Below, piece after piece: positions 22,627-33,921 of a stretch of 64,000 bases of DNA. Origin of the DNA: Ilex aquifolium. Taxonomy: Eukaryota > Streptophyta > Magnoliopsida > Aquifoliales > Aquifoliaceae. Made by a program: the position numbers and the translations under genes. The DNA lies in contig OX637395.1 of NCBI GenBank assembly GCA_951799425.1, forward strand, positions 16,850,951 through 16,914,950, read 5' to 3'. Below the pieces are notes generated by a model. That model saw only the letters and a list, made by a program, of their open reading frames with translations, did not search any database and was not told the origin of the DNA. Position 1 is the first letter of the stretch. Each line of letters begins with the position of its first letter.

Positions 22627-23386
22627 TTGTATGCACTAACCTGCATTGAGAAAGAAAGCACAAGGATAACAACAAGGGAAAATACAAATAACCCTTGCCT
22701 ACCTCTTCACCAATTAAAAAGACTTTTGGATCAGTAGACATTTCTTCGTTGAGGGCAGAGTTTAAAGCTTCTTTTACTGTCATCTGTGAGAAGTTATAAT
22801 TTCTACAAGTAAAAATAGAATCAAATACAACTATATATCAAGCATAAAGAATCTGACATTTCAAAATTATTAAGGAGATTATACATGACCAGAACCCAAC
22901 TCAGTTTTATCGTGTGTCCCTTGGATTTTATTTCCATCTCTTGTCAGAGTGACCCTTTTAAAATTAGGGTGAAAAGCCAAGGAAATAATAGAATAAATTT
23001 TGGAGCTGAATACTGAACATTTCACTTATAGTGATTTATGTCATTTACCTTTTTTGAAAATGTGAATCAAGCCAAATAAAGCAACAATGTAAGTCTAGAG
23101 GTGTTTCACTCAATTAAATAGAGGCCTTTGTCATATCGCATCCACATAAATTGACTTTGAATTTATTTCTCTCTCCATATCTATCTATATATATGTATGT
23201 TATATATGCCCAAGCAAACATGTGTATAAATACAATGTCCAGATTTCTATGCCAACTTATTAGAGCAATAACCCATAATAAGATTAACATGTACCAAGAT
23301 GATGACACAGTTTATTTACTAAAGGTAAATATACCTCTTTCACAGCAGACGAGTAATGTCTCAGAGCCAATGCCACAGACCTTAGA
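22627..23386 (-). pseudogene. Captured 5' fragment of mitochondrial pyruvate dehydrogenase E1-beta gene
   Basis: Three exon pieces occur in gene order on the minus strand. 23386-23335 encodes the end of a mitochondrial presequence (LRSVALALRHYSSAVKE) and ends at a gt donor. 22783-22697 begins after a cag acceptor with MTVKEALNSALNEEM and continues to KVFLIGEEVG, the N-terminus of the mature E1-beta subunit. 22644-22627 is a short piece resembling the following QGAYK block. The full protein is about 360 residues; only the first 45-50 are here, with no thiamine-diphosphate site or C-terminal transketolase domain. The intact enzyme converts pyruvate to acetyl-CoA in mitochondria; this piece cannot. 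It lies inside the Helitron candidate. Confidence 0.8.
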
Positions 23387-24426
23387 CTTTGAAAAAGAAA
23401 AAGTACTTGTCACAGTTTGAATCAAAAAACAAGAGACAAAGAACAACTTCCGATATTCAGAAAATCATCACCGTATTACCTTAGTAGAAAAACCTCCAGC
23501 ATTAACATTTTTCCTTAAATCCCCCATATCTTGTATTCTATTCACTATCACTTTGTATATATCGCGACATGGTTCATATGGAAAACTTAACTAAGCAACT
23601 CCATATGAACCATGACAAAATCTGAAAAGCAAGAAGCCCATGAAAAAAGGATTTCATACCAAAATGAAGAAATCTTGCAGTTATGAAAATAGAAGGGACA
23701 AAAAAAAAAGCATCAGCCTTTATGAAAATAGAATCCGCACAGATCAAACTACATAATGCATCAATGACCCATCAACCATATTGAACCCAGACAGTCACTG
23801 GTTGTAATGCACATTATGAGAATCTATTCTTATGGATAGTGGCCAAAGGATATTTACAAAATTAAATATATGAAAATTCCATTTTCCATACCTAATACTA
23901 CATATACATTTCACATACAAATAAAGATTAAAACTTCAAGTATGATTGGATACCCATTAAGCACGAATCTAGAAGTTTAAAGTTTGAAAAAAGGAAGTAA
24001 ACAACTAAACATGTTTATACACCACAAACAGTCAACCAAAATTCAATACTTGATATCAAGAGAGGATCGACAAGGAAAAAAACAAACAGAAGAGAGGTCG
24101 TCCCTTACATTTGTGTATCGAAGTTTCTGCAACAATCAAGAAATGTTGCCTGACACCAATTCCGCACTTCTCCAAACGAAAATGAATAGGAAGACGATAA
24201 TTTCATATCTGTCGGCAATATTAGTGGACATGAGCCACAATAGGGAGAGAACTATGTCCTTCAAAACATGGTCATCAAATTAAAGCATGAATCTAGTCTA
24301 ATTAGTCTAAACGAACAACAATCTAAGCTTTTGTCAATATTGATGTTTTATGTAAACGCTAGAATAAAAACGCTGGTGAAGCCATTATTTCTTGTAGTGC
24401 CTGATGAAACCAAATGTCAAGAGCAC

Positions 24427-24429
<3 letters not shown>

Positions 24430-24458
<29 letters not shown>
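24430..24458. repeat. AT microsatellite
   Basis: About 14 uninterrupted AT units. Confidence 0.9.
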
Positions 24459-24464
<6 letters not shown>

Positions 24465-25253
24465 ATTGATTTAAATTTTGTAACATAGATGTGCTTACTA
24501 TTGGTACACCATAGGATGTTAGGCAACTTAGAATTAAATTTTAATGGCATAAGCGGGCATTTTAATGAGGATAATAATATGGAAGTGCAGTAAGACAAGA
24601 AAGAATATAATTACAAGAACTTATATGACCATAGTAATAAGATGAAAGATAAAACAACAAAAATATTTGACAACATGTAACAAAATATCAACTGCGTCAT
24701 ATAGGAAGAGAAAAAAAGTCCATCATATGGGAAATGGAAAGAAAGAAGGATGGCCTATGAACTAAATTAACATGCACTATTGTAATGAGAGGTATGCTGG
24801 CATATAGTTCAACAAACGTTATGATCCAAGACACTACAGAACGGCGCCATGAATCCAAGTGACTGACCAAAATAATTGGGAAAAAGCTTTTTGTAATATT
24901 TGAAATCTCTTACTGAGCTCACTTAAGACTAAATTTGGCAGAGTTTTCGTGAGGCGACTCTTCAACTCTAAAGACACAAAAGTAATCCCATTGGGTACCG
25001 ATTAGGCTTGGAAAAAAACAACCCATAAGGTGGAAGGTAGGTATGTTGATAGTAATATTATCAATGCAACAAGCCTTTGATGCTATAATGTCCGCACAGC
25101 TAAAAGAAACCACCTAATCTATATCGCTACCTCATAAATATGTACCCTGAATCATAAATTCTAGGCAAATTGCCTATCCAGTGAATGCCATATGCACGCA
25201 GTTTCTATGAGATGAAAAATCAATCAAGAAAAAATATTAGCCGAATAATTTAC

Positions 25254-25409
25254 CTTAAGGCACAAAACCATCAAAATGAGTGCAAAATCGGCCACCAATG
25301 TGATTGTGGCATAAGAACTCAATAGAAGCTCTAGAGCACGACCAACATTCTGGATGATATTCTCACCAATTAATCCATCTGATTTTAGCAGTTCAAGTGA
25401 TAGTTCTGT
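25254..25409 (-). pseudogene. Captured exon of a RIN2/RIN3-type E3 ubiquitin ligase gene
   Basis: The minus strand has an acceptor (ttttag) then an open 156-base exon and a gtaaat donor. It encodes TELSLELLKSDGLIGEN, then ALELLLSSYATITLVADF and a hydrophobic stretch ending VLCLK. This matches, from memory of the family, the first membrane-spanning region of plant RIN2/RIN3 (gp78/AMFR-like) ligases, whose copies read W-T-x-L-S-L-x-x-LKSDGLIxEN and LELLLxSYxTIxLLAxF. The catalytic RING and CUE domains are absent, and one internal stretch is shorter than expected. It is read as a captured fragment. Confidence 0.65.
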
Positions 25410-26890
25410 CTAAAATTCTAATCTTGTAAGAGAGAAATATCACCATGATCAAACAACATAAAATAGAACTGGAGTGCTTACTTGAAATCTTAAAAGTGGA
25501 TCTATGCTAAAGGCTACACACATGTCTTAGAAAAATGTTGCGAGAAGTATTGGCAAAGACCCAGGAAACATGTAATCAGAGATCACAAACACAAAATGTT
25601 GATAATTCAAGTCTTTCCAGGGTTCACTTTAGTCATATTACGTCAAGTTTAATAATATACTTCTATGGAGATATTTGGAATTGGTCCACTAAATGGTCAA
25701 ATTCATAAAAACAACCTTAACTTTCAAACTTTTTTACCACTTCAACAGGTTACAATCAAAATTCTAAATCAAACATTTAATATCCAAGATAAATATAGGA
25801 AAACAATAAAAAAGATGAGCTGACACTTCCATATTTATAACCGTACTTACCAATTTTAATTGAACCTCTAAACAATTCACAAAAATTTCCTTCTTTATGC
25901 TTAATTCCTTTTCTTACTTCTCAACTAAGAAAGGAAGAAATAAAAACATGGCATAATTTTCTTTACAGACATAACTACTTGGATTTTGGAATCATGAATT
26001 TAGGAACAATTCATAGTAAAAGCACCACCTAGCACAATGAATTGATCATATGACCAATGGATGATTAGATATGCTCATATTAAATAGAAAGTCTTTATCA
26101 TCTATCTTTTGAACACATCCAATTTCTGCCACATTGGAACCCCACTATCGTAACATTATTAGTATGTGACCCAGTATCGCCTGCCATGGAGACAAATAAA
26201 ACAACATAATAAGCCAAATGTGGGTTGACACGAAACCAGCTCAAATTTATTTCATTTTTTTGGAGAAGGAGAGAGAAAAAAAAAGAACACAAAAACAATA
26301 GCAAAATGAATGAAGTGATAGACATGTATAGGCAAAGAGGGTTGTTCGAATTAGCATCAAATAGTCCAACTCAAATGCCAGCAATAATAAGAATGTACAT
26401 GCGAAAATAACAAACGACCAAATTGATTTTTAATCAGAATGACCAAACAAGCTTACCAAATTCTTCTTCATTGGATTTATTCTAAGACTCTGACAATTTT
26501 AGGATCTGAATTTGTGCCGATTGGTCAACTGAGAGAGCTAACTGTGTTTTTTTTAGAGAGATCAGAGAGAGGTGTGTGCCGGGGGAGAGATTTGAAGGGA
26601 TGAAGTAATGTGCGTACAAAGCAGCCAACGAAGTTGTTTCCATGGAAACGCAATGAGGAATCGAAAGGATTTTAGGGCGATGGGAAACAAATGATGAAAC
26701 AATAACCGTGGAAGCCGAAAGGAAAGGTGAACGGAAGGGAAATGGAGAGAGACAGACTAATTTAGAGGTGATGATTAGGTTTAGCGTGGCATTAATTTTA
26801 GAGGATAAGGATCACATACTTGTATTAGTGGAGGAAAAATGTGGAAATAAAATGCTTGTCAAATATGTTGATATTTTAAAATAGTACAGC

Positions 26891-27758
26891 TATATAAAAG
26901 AGAAAATTTTAGTTACATCCCTTCTAGTATATTATATCTTTAAGGACACCCCTTACTATTAAACTACCATTTCTAACAAAAAAATAATCATCTAAAATAC
27001 CAAAAATGCTCGTACATAAACTCCAAACAATCTTTCTACATAAAATTCAATTAAAATTCGAGTTTATTAAAATTCGTTTTTATATATATTAAAATTTGAG
27101 CTGATTAAAATTCGATTAGAGATAATTAAACTTTATTTTTTTACTTATAAAAATTCGAGCCCATTAAATATTTTTTACGTATTAAAATTCGAGTTGATTT
27201 GAGCTCTACATGTACTGTTAGTGCCGATTAAAATTCGCTTCAAGTCGATTAAAATTTATATTTTTTTACATTCTAAAATTTGTGCCAATTAAAATTTGAT
27301 TCGATTAAAATTTATATATTTTTTATGTCAAAATTCGGGCCAATTAAAACTTATGCGAGTTGATAAAAATTTATTTTAGCTGATTAAAACTAATTTTTAA
27401 TTAGCTCAAATAGAATTTTAATCGGCCCAAATTTCAATACGTAACAAAATATAATTGAATCGAATTTTAATAAGTAAAAAATAAATTTTATTTAGTTCGA
27501 ATCGAATTTTAATCGGCCCGAATTTTAATACGTGAAAAAAGTTTAAAAAATATAGGGGGTCTAATTGAAGATATGTTAATCTAGAGGGGATGTGGATGAA
27601 GTTTTTCCTCTAATATGTCATGGACAATTTAATAAAATTATATTCTGGTTAATATTTTTAATCTGACAAGGGATGTCAGTGAAGATTCAAAAAATAAATG
27701 GGATGTCTTTGAAAATATGGTAAATTAGAGGGGGTGTGGTTGAAATTTTTCCTATATA
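26891..27758. mobile_element. Foldback element with palindromic AT-rich repeat array
   Basis: About 60 bases at the left (tatataaaagagaaaatttt, acatcccttcta, aaggacacccc) recur inverted at the right (gggatgtctttgaaaa, agagggggtgtggttgaaattttt, cctatata). The middle (about 27050-27540) is filled with variants of gattaaaattcga. They are forward in the left two thirds and inverted (cgaattttaatcg) in the right third. There is no coding capacity. It lies in the 3' part of the Helitron candidate. Confidence 0.6.
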
Positions 27759-28237
27759 AAACAATCAAATAAGGTGGGAGGTGGCTTGAGAAGTCTTCTC
27801 TCTCACTTTCTTTTTTTCTTAGTAACAATCCACCAACTCTCCAATAATTAACCATTATTTTTAAATAATTTAAACAAGAAAATACTTTTATCACCCAAAA
27901 AATTTATATGATTATTTATTTTACTTCTCAAGTAATAAAATTAAAAATTAAAAAAACACGAATTATAATTCCATGTATCGCACGCGCCAAACTACTAGTT
28001 CATATAAAAGTTATATATTATGTTTTGTCATTTTTAATTTAATACACTATGCTATTACTAATCCAAACATAAATTTAGTATTAAAATTTTAGATTTATAC
28101 CTTATCCCAACTTTATTCCAAACATGTAACACAAAAAATAAAACCAAATAATACTCTTATTAATAATATTTGTATGAATTGGATGACAACCAATTACTTA
28201 ATCCTATTCTTTGTTTGTAACCGAACAAAACATGCCC

Positions 28238-30101
28238 TTATAGATTTTATTCTTCTGTTTTCTAGTATTCATGTTGACAATGGAAATTGAACCCTTTTAA
28301 GGCTTAGGAAAGACCTCCTTGAGTAGTTTGCTGCTTCAAACCAAAAAGATTAAAGTGTTCATTAGGGTGATTTAAAAAGTGCTTCCAGAACTTATGGGTT
28401 CTCATAACTACTTTGAACAAAAAAAATGTGTTTGAGTAGTGTTTGAAATAAGTCTAAAGTAATTTTACCTCATAAAGAACTAAATAACTAGAACCAAAAA
28501 GAGAAACTACTATTCCAAAAATACCTCCTAGTGAAACACTTCACACAGTGTGATAGATGTTACGTAACGGTACTAATGGAAATCGAAAGCGTGAATTTTT
28601 ATTTTCTAGTCACATCTCTCCCCTAAAAAGGAATTTATGCATGTTTCAACTCCAAAATTGTCTATGTATATGATTTTACTGGGTTATAGTCTATCTATTG
28701 TATCATTGTGTTGAATTTAGTTCTTAAATAATTCTAACTTCTATTTTAGCTTAATCATTATACACTTTTCTCGTGATTTTAAGCTAACCTAGTTAAATAA
28801 CTTAGGAATCATGATATTGTAATCATGTGAGGTTTTGTTTTTCATTTTTTTTCTACCTAGAGAATAAAAAAAATAATAGAAAGGAAATAAGAAAATCAAA
28901 AACAATTGGACCAGTCTGGCTTAGACCCATTTTTTCATGGGACCGAGGCCAGCGGCGGTCCATTAGTGACAACTCATTATGTCCCCAAATTATATCCATA
29001 AATTATGTCCCAATAGCATTAGTGTTTTTTTAAAGGATTGTCAAATAGTCAAGGTTTTTCATACAACAAGTGTATAGGGCTACTAATTCTCACTACAAGA
29101 TATTTCACAGTAACTTAAAGTGACACTTAAAAACCATTACATAGAGGTACTTGCATGGCTTATTTTCATCGGGAAAATTGATTGATAATAATGAGCATTG
29201 TCCTTGTGGAATTATTTTGTTAGAAGTAGGTGCTAAATTATTTTGAGAATGATGGTCACAATTAGGTGTCCACATGGAGTGAATGGTCACAATGAATTTT
29301 TTTTGCTAAATTTAAAAAAAAAACAATTGTTGTACTAGTTAAAAAGCAAATAGTTTGTGGCATTTTATTTCTAAATAAAAAAGGGTTTTTGTTTCTTTTG
29401 AAAAAAAAAAGGTGAGAATCGCAAGTAGCTCAACAATCTTAAAAGTTTATGTCCTTTAAAATTTAAACTATTGAGCCTCTTTAAATGACCAAAAAAAAAA
29501 AGGCCTCTTTAAAATTATGTTTTCCTGTAATTAATTCTGGTTATTTATTATTAAATCAAAACTATAGAAAAAATATTTGCATGTAATCCTTTGTGTATGT
29601 TCATATATAAAAAAATCATGTTTAGACTTAATCTACAAGAGGAACATAGTATCGAATGGTTTGGTAGCTTATCATTTGAATAACAAGATGAACCCAGATT
29701 CTGTAACTAAGGGTCCCTTACTGTTAAAAAAAAAAAAAATTAAGGGTCCCTTAGTTATAATGCTCACATTTTTTTTTTGGGTAAACTACAATGTTCACAT
29801 TCACTATAAAGAGTTATTTAGTGAACATTGTTCTCAGTTTTCAGTTCAGTAGCCATGATGACTAGTTAATGCAGGGAAGCATATAAAAATATGGGTATTA
29901 CGAACAAGAATGGGGTTGAGAAACATAATGAAATTAAACCGTTGATTTGCGTCCAAATGCCGGGTTAGAATTCTACTATGGGTCTGCTATTTCACACAGA
30001 ATACTAGTGTTAAATGCTTTTATAAATTTGTTTATTCCTAAAGATTGATAGAAGAATCAGAAAGAAAAGAAAAACCTTTATCTATTGTATTCAATAACCA
30101 A
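28238..30101. other. Intergenic sequence between the TIR element and chimeric repeat copy B
   Basis: AT-rich, with scattered A and T runs. Apart from the single MITE arm at 28966-29034 I see no gene, RNA or clear element. Confidence 0.5.
28966..29034. mobile_element. Single arm of the MITE family found at 18675
   Basis: The sequence gtgacaactcattatgtcc, through aattatgtcccaatagcatt, to agtgttttttta matches one arm of the foldback MITE at 18675-18884. The opposite arm is missing. Confidence 0.7.
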
Positions 30102-30585
30102 AAGTTGTTGAGCCCTAAGACTTACAAGAGTATAAATAATCCTAAAATCCTAAAACCAATTAGTAATAACAAAATGCGGTTTAACTATAACTAATCGCAT
30201 AATTAGATCATTATTACAAATTTTGCCAAAAAAAAGTTCTAAAATAACCATGCAGCTAAAAACTACTAATCACTTGGATTAAGGTATAACTGACAGCAAC
30301 CATTTCTGATTTAAGATGGTGAAGTTATTCAACTACGAAAAATATTAAAAATATATTTGGTAGACCCTAAACGAAGGAATTTGCCTGAAATTTGCACTGG
30401 ATCATCGTAAGATGAGTTTATTTCACATCGCTATTTCTGACTGAACATGGGTGTTTTGAAACCCATATATGTGGATGTGGCTCCATGAAAGTCAAGGTTA
30501 TCCTCAGAAGTACTGTGTTGTGATCTGATCTGGATCATCGTCTCCCTCCTCAAAAGAATTCGCTATCAAATTCACAAGCTCATCC

Positions 30586-31740
30586 TCATAATTTGTCGCC
30601 AAATGTAAGGACCAAGGTGCTTGAAATAAAAATATCCGATGTGCGAATATGACTAGGAAGCTTCAACCTATAGGCATTGGGTTGATTTTTCCCTCCATCT
30701 CTAAGGATACAATCTTCCGGGCTGACTGCTTGTTGTATTTGCCCACAAAAGAATCGATCTTCAATTAGCATGGCTCAAACAAAGTCCCCAACCTCAAACT
30801 CAAACTTCACTAAATGACAATCCTTATATGTGGTTTTTTTACACTTGGATACAGAATCACGAAGCTTCTAATGATTAGACTGGTGTACTTCCTTCAATTG
30901 CTGGATAAACTCCTCATATATGTCATGAGCTCACTTCAAATATGGAACTGGAGCTAGATCAAGTGGTGATCTTGGGTTAGCACCATAGACAATCTGGAAA
31001 GGTGAATAAAACCAGTGCTATAGTTAAAAGAACGGTTTTATACAACTCCGCCTGATAAATCTTTTGATCCCAACTCTTTAGATGATCGTCCACCAAATTG
31101 TGCAATAAATTGTCCACCAACCAATTAACTACCTCAGTCTGACCGTTAATTTGAGGTTGATAGGCACTATGAAACTCCATCTTTGTGTTGGCCAACCTCC
31201 ACATATTGCGCCAAAAGTGGCCAACAAAATGGTTATCATGATCGGAGACAATAAACTGTGGTAAACCATGCAGATGGTAAACATCCTTGAAGTAGACATA
31301 GGCAGCACGAGATGCATCAACAGTCTTCTTGGAAGGAATGAAATGTGTCATATTTGAAAAATGATCCATCACAACATAAATGAAGTCATTACTTTGCTGG
31401 GTTCTAGGCAAGGCCAAAATGGAGTCTATACTAATATCTGCCCGAGGCTATTGTGGTACTGGAAGTGACATCTATATCCAACATTCATGGTTATTCCTTT
31501 GGGTAATTGACACACATGGTAGCCTTCCAAAAATCTATAGAGACTTCTTTCCTTAAGGTAGGCCAGAAGTAAGAATATGTTAGCAGCTTCAGTGTCTTGT
31601 CTCTGCCAACCCAGATAACCAAGTTGACCAATACAATGGGTGTGCTTCAGCAAGGAAAATGAAAGTTTCCAGCACAACCCCAAGAAAATCCAAAGGGTCA
31701 ACATGGTATCGAGGTGTCTAATGTCACTAAAAGCACTAAA
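30586..31740 (-). pseudogene. Reina-like integrase remnant, copy B
   Basis: Counterpart of 2341-3480. The frame from 31417 to 30977 is longer than in copy A and reads QSNDFIYVVMDHFSNM, GLPQFIVSDHDNHFVGHF, then FHSAYQPQINGQTEV. 30771-30586 encodes AYRLKLPSHIRTSD. The zinc finger part is in another frame (31746-31426). Stops and frame changes remain, so it is not functional. Confidence 0.8.
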
Positions 31741-31789
31741 AAGCATCTCAAATCAATATTACCCTTAAGGAGTGGGAAAGATGTTGACA

Positions 31790-32486
31790 AAACCATTATG
31801 GCTAAAGTCTGTAAACTTACAAAAAAAAAGACTCAGGGTACCTCTAAGGATAGTGAGACACTTGCGCTACCAAAGGTTGTTAAGTCTGATGAAATTACTT
31901 GTCCTATTTCTGCACCCTACCCTCACAAATTGAAGATGCCTTCTAAACAAACTAACAATGCTGAAATTCTTGATTTGTTTAAGCAGGTAAAAATTAATAT
32001 TCCTTTACTTGATGCTATTCGATAGGTTCCATCCTATACAAAGTTTTTGAAGGACCTTTGCACCAAAAAGAAATTAAATGTTTAGAAGTAAGCATCCTTG
32101 ATAGAGCAATTAAGTTCTATCCTGCGAACCAATCCACCCAAGTAAAAAAATCCTAGTTGTCCTACTATTTCTATTACCACTGGGGGCTACCGGGTGGAGC
32201 AAGCACTTCTAGACTTGGGTGCAAGTGTCAATCTCCTACCTTTCTTGGTATACAAGCAGCTAGACTTGGGAGAGATTTGACTACATCGATTATTCTCCAA
32301 CTTGCAAATTGGAGTGTGAAGTTGCTGAGGGGGATAATGGAAGACGTATTGGTTCAAGTGGATAGGTTCTACTTCCCTATCTACTTTATAGTTCATGATA
32401 CTGCACTTGTTGCTAACCCTTCTGTGCAAATTACAATAATTTTAGGAAGGTCATTCTTAGCCACATCAAATGCATTGATATACTAA
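31790..32486 (+). pseudogene. Athila-like protease remnant, copy B
   Basis: Counterpart of 3546-4234, with the pre-protease segment (YPHKLKMPSKQ, FKQVKINIPLLDAIR) and the protease end (RGIMEDVLVQVDRFYFPI, IILGRSFLATS). It carries the same break between the two parts as copy A. Confidence 0.8.
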
Positions 32487-33921
32487 CGGAGTGGTGTCAT
32501 TAAATGTTCATTTAGAAATATGACTGCCGAATTTAATTTTTTCATGTGGCTAAGCAACCAGGTGGTGATGGAGAATTTTGTGAAGTTGGGGAAGTTGAGG
32601 AGATTGTAGTGGAAATATTTAATAAGTCCGTTTGTTCTGATCCTTTGCAAGCTTGTATATTTAATTTTGTGCATGATGGTTAGAACTCTAAGGCTATTTT
32701 TTATACTGATTTGTTGAATTTTTTGAAGGGGTTGTGTGGAGTTGAGAGAATGATAAGAAAGAAAAAGTTCATTGGAGGAACCAAGTCCCGATGGAAGTCG
32801 GGCAATGGGCAATTGGAGCCCGGAAGATCCTTTTATTAAAAACTCTTTGTACATAGTAGTGTTAGTTTTTATTTCTTTGTTCTCTTATTATGCTAATTTT
32901 ATTTCTTTGTTTGCAGTTAGTTATTTTAGTTTGGAACTTTTCTCCAGGTGTAACATGATAAATAAACCTGCCATTGTATTTAATTAAGTAATGAATACTG
33001 TCAGTACAACCCTAATATCATATGTGTGATTGATCTTAAGGCATACTACTAACAAAAAGAATCGGCGGGAGGTACTCGGTTGATTGAGCGGATTGTGGAT
33101 TCAATTCCTGGTGAATCCCTAAAGCATTTGAAGCCTTCTATGGAGTTTCAAAGTGGGTACAAGATAGAAGGAAAGCATCAAGACAGAGGGTGATGGTGCA
33201 AGTCTTTTGTATCTTGTAACAAGTCGAAGCATCTAGTGGATTGTAAATTAGATGGACTTGGCCTCGTGGTTCTTTTTACAATACAAGTGACGGAGTTAGA
33301 AAAATATTCTGGGGTGAACACTCTAATATGTTTTATCTTAATCGATAAAAATAAGATGACACAATTATATTATTTATTTCATCAATTATCTTTCAAAATT
33401 TTATGCATATATGTGTACAATAGAAAAGAGATTAATTATAGTCTTTTATTGAAAAAGAGGTTAATTATAGTTAGTTACGCAATGCTAAAGTGGACATCAA
33501 TAATAAATGATAAAGTTGATCAAAAGATTTTAAAATAAACCTAATATGTTCAAATTAATCTGAATATGTCCGAAGTGTGTCTACTACTAGTCATTTAGGT
33601 ATGACTATATACTAATTGATATGATAAGAAAATATATTAGTGCTATAAGGACCTAATTTGATGTCCAAATTCAATGTAGCCTTTGAATTAGTTATGAGTT
33701 CTTAGGTTAGATAAAACCCACTTCTAATTTAATGGCTATATTAGATTAAGTCCCTAAATTAGATCTCAATAACATTTTGCAAAAAATAATAATAGGGTGG
33801 ACATAATTAAATATACTTAAAAAAATATAATACGTAATGGTAAGACAAAAAAATTGAGGGTGCCCGGTCCTTGAGTGGCTCCGCCACTTTCTTACTTGGG
33901 TTTGCCATATAAATAATTATG

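Larger units (their letters stand above)
20273..27998 (+). mobile_element. Non-autonomous Helitron candidate with captured gene fragments
   Basis: The left end is A|TCTATACTAGTT followed by a GTGCGTTGCACGTGG block. The right end is a ccatgtatcgcacgcg hairpin-like block, then actaCTAG|T. These fit Helitron rules: 5' TC, 3' CTRR preceded by a GC-rich hairpin, and insertion between A and T. Length is 7,726 bases. No Rep/helicase coding was seen, so it would need a partner. Inside are minus-strand exon pieces of at least three genes (21911-22187, 22627-23386, 25254-25409), a tandem duplication and a MITE-like element. Another copy of the 5' end is at 40598. Sequence outside the called exons holds no other gene I can support. 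Confidence 0.65.
20009..28237. mobile_element. Terminal-inverted-repeat element split by the Helitron
   Basis: GGGCATGTTT at 20009 and its inverse AAACATGCCC ending at 28237 form matching ends, and about 40 further bases inside are partly inverted-complementary. Without the Helitron the element would be about 500 bases, AT-rich and non-coding, a MITE-like size. Flanks are gatcttt on the left and ttatag on the right; no certain target duplication was found. Confidence 0.5.
30102..33921. repeat. Chimeric retrotransposon repeat, copy B
   Basis: Same structure and direction as copy A (1-20 plus 1856-6669). The LINE site is empty: gttgag, ccctaagact (30113-30122), tacaagag. About 1.0 kb present in copy A (4704-5707) is missing at 32950/32951, where ccaggtg joins taacatgat directly. 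The two copies stop matching after aataattatga. Both reading-frame remnants carry the same kinds of damage, so they were mostly dead before the copies separated. Confidence 0.85.

Noticed and set aside
23477..23530. Exon-like stretch DMGDLRKNVNAGGFSTK before a gt donor, upstream of the pyruvate dehydrogenase fragment
   Set aside because: It does not resemble the E1-beta presequence, and its acceptor side is unclear, so it was left out.
24919..25113. 64-codon minus-strand frame in the Helitron candidate
   Set aside because: No family motif and no splice sites in phase with the neighbouring captured exons.
29091..29103. cactacaagat, like the end of a CACTA transposon; tcttgtagtg also at 24388-24397
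   Set aside because: The two face away from each other, no partner ends with matching 3-bp duplications were found, and no transposase is seen.
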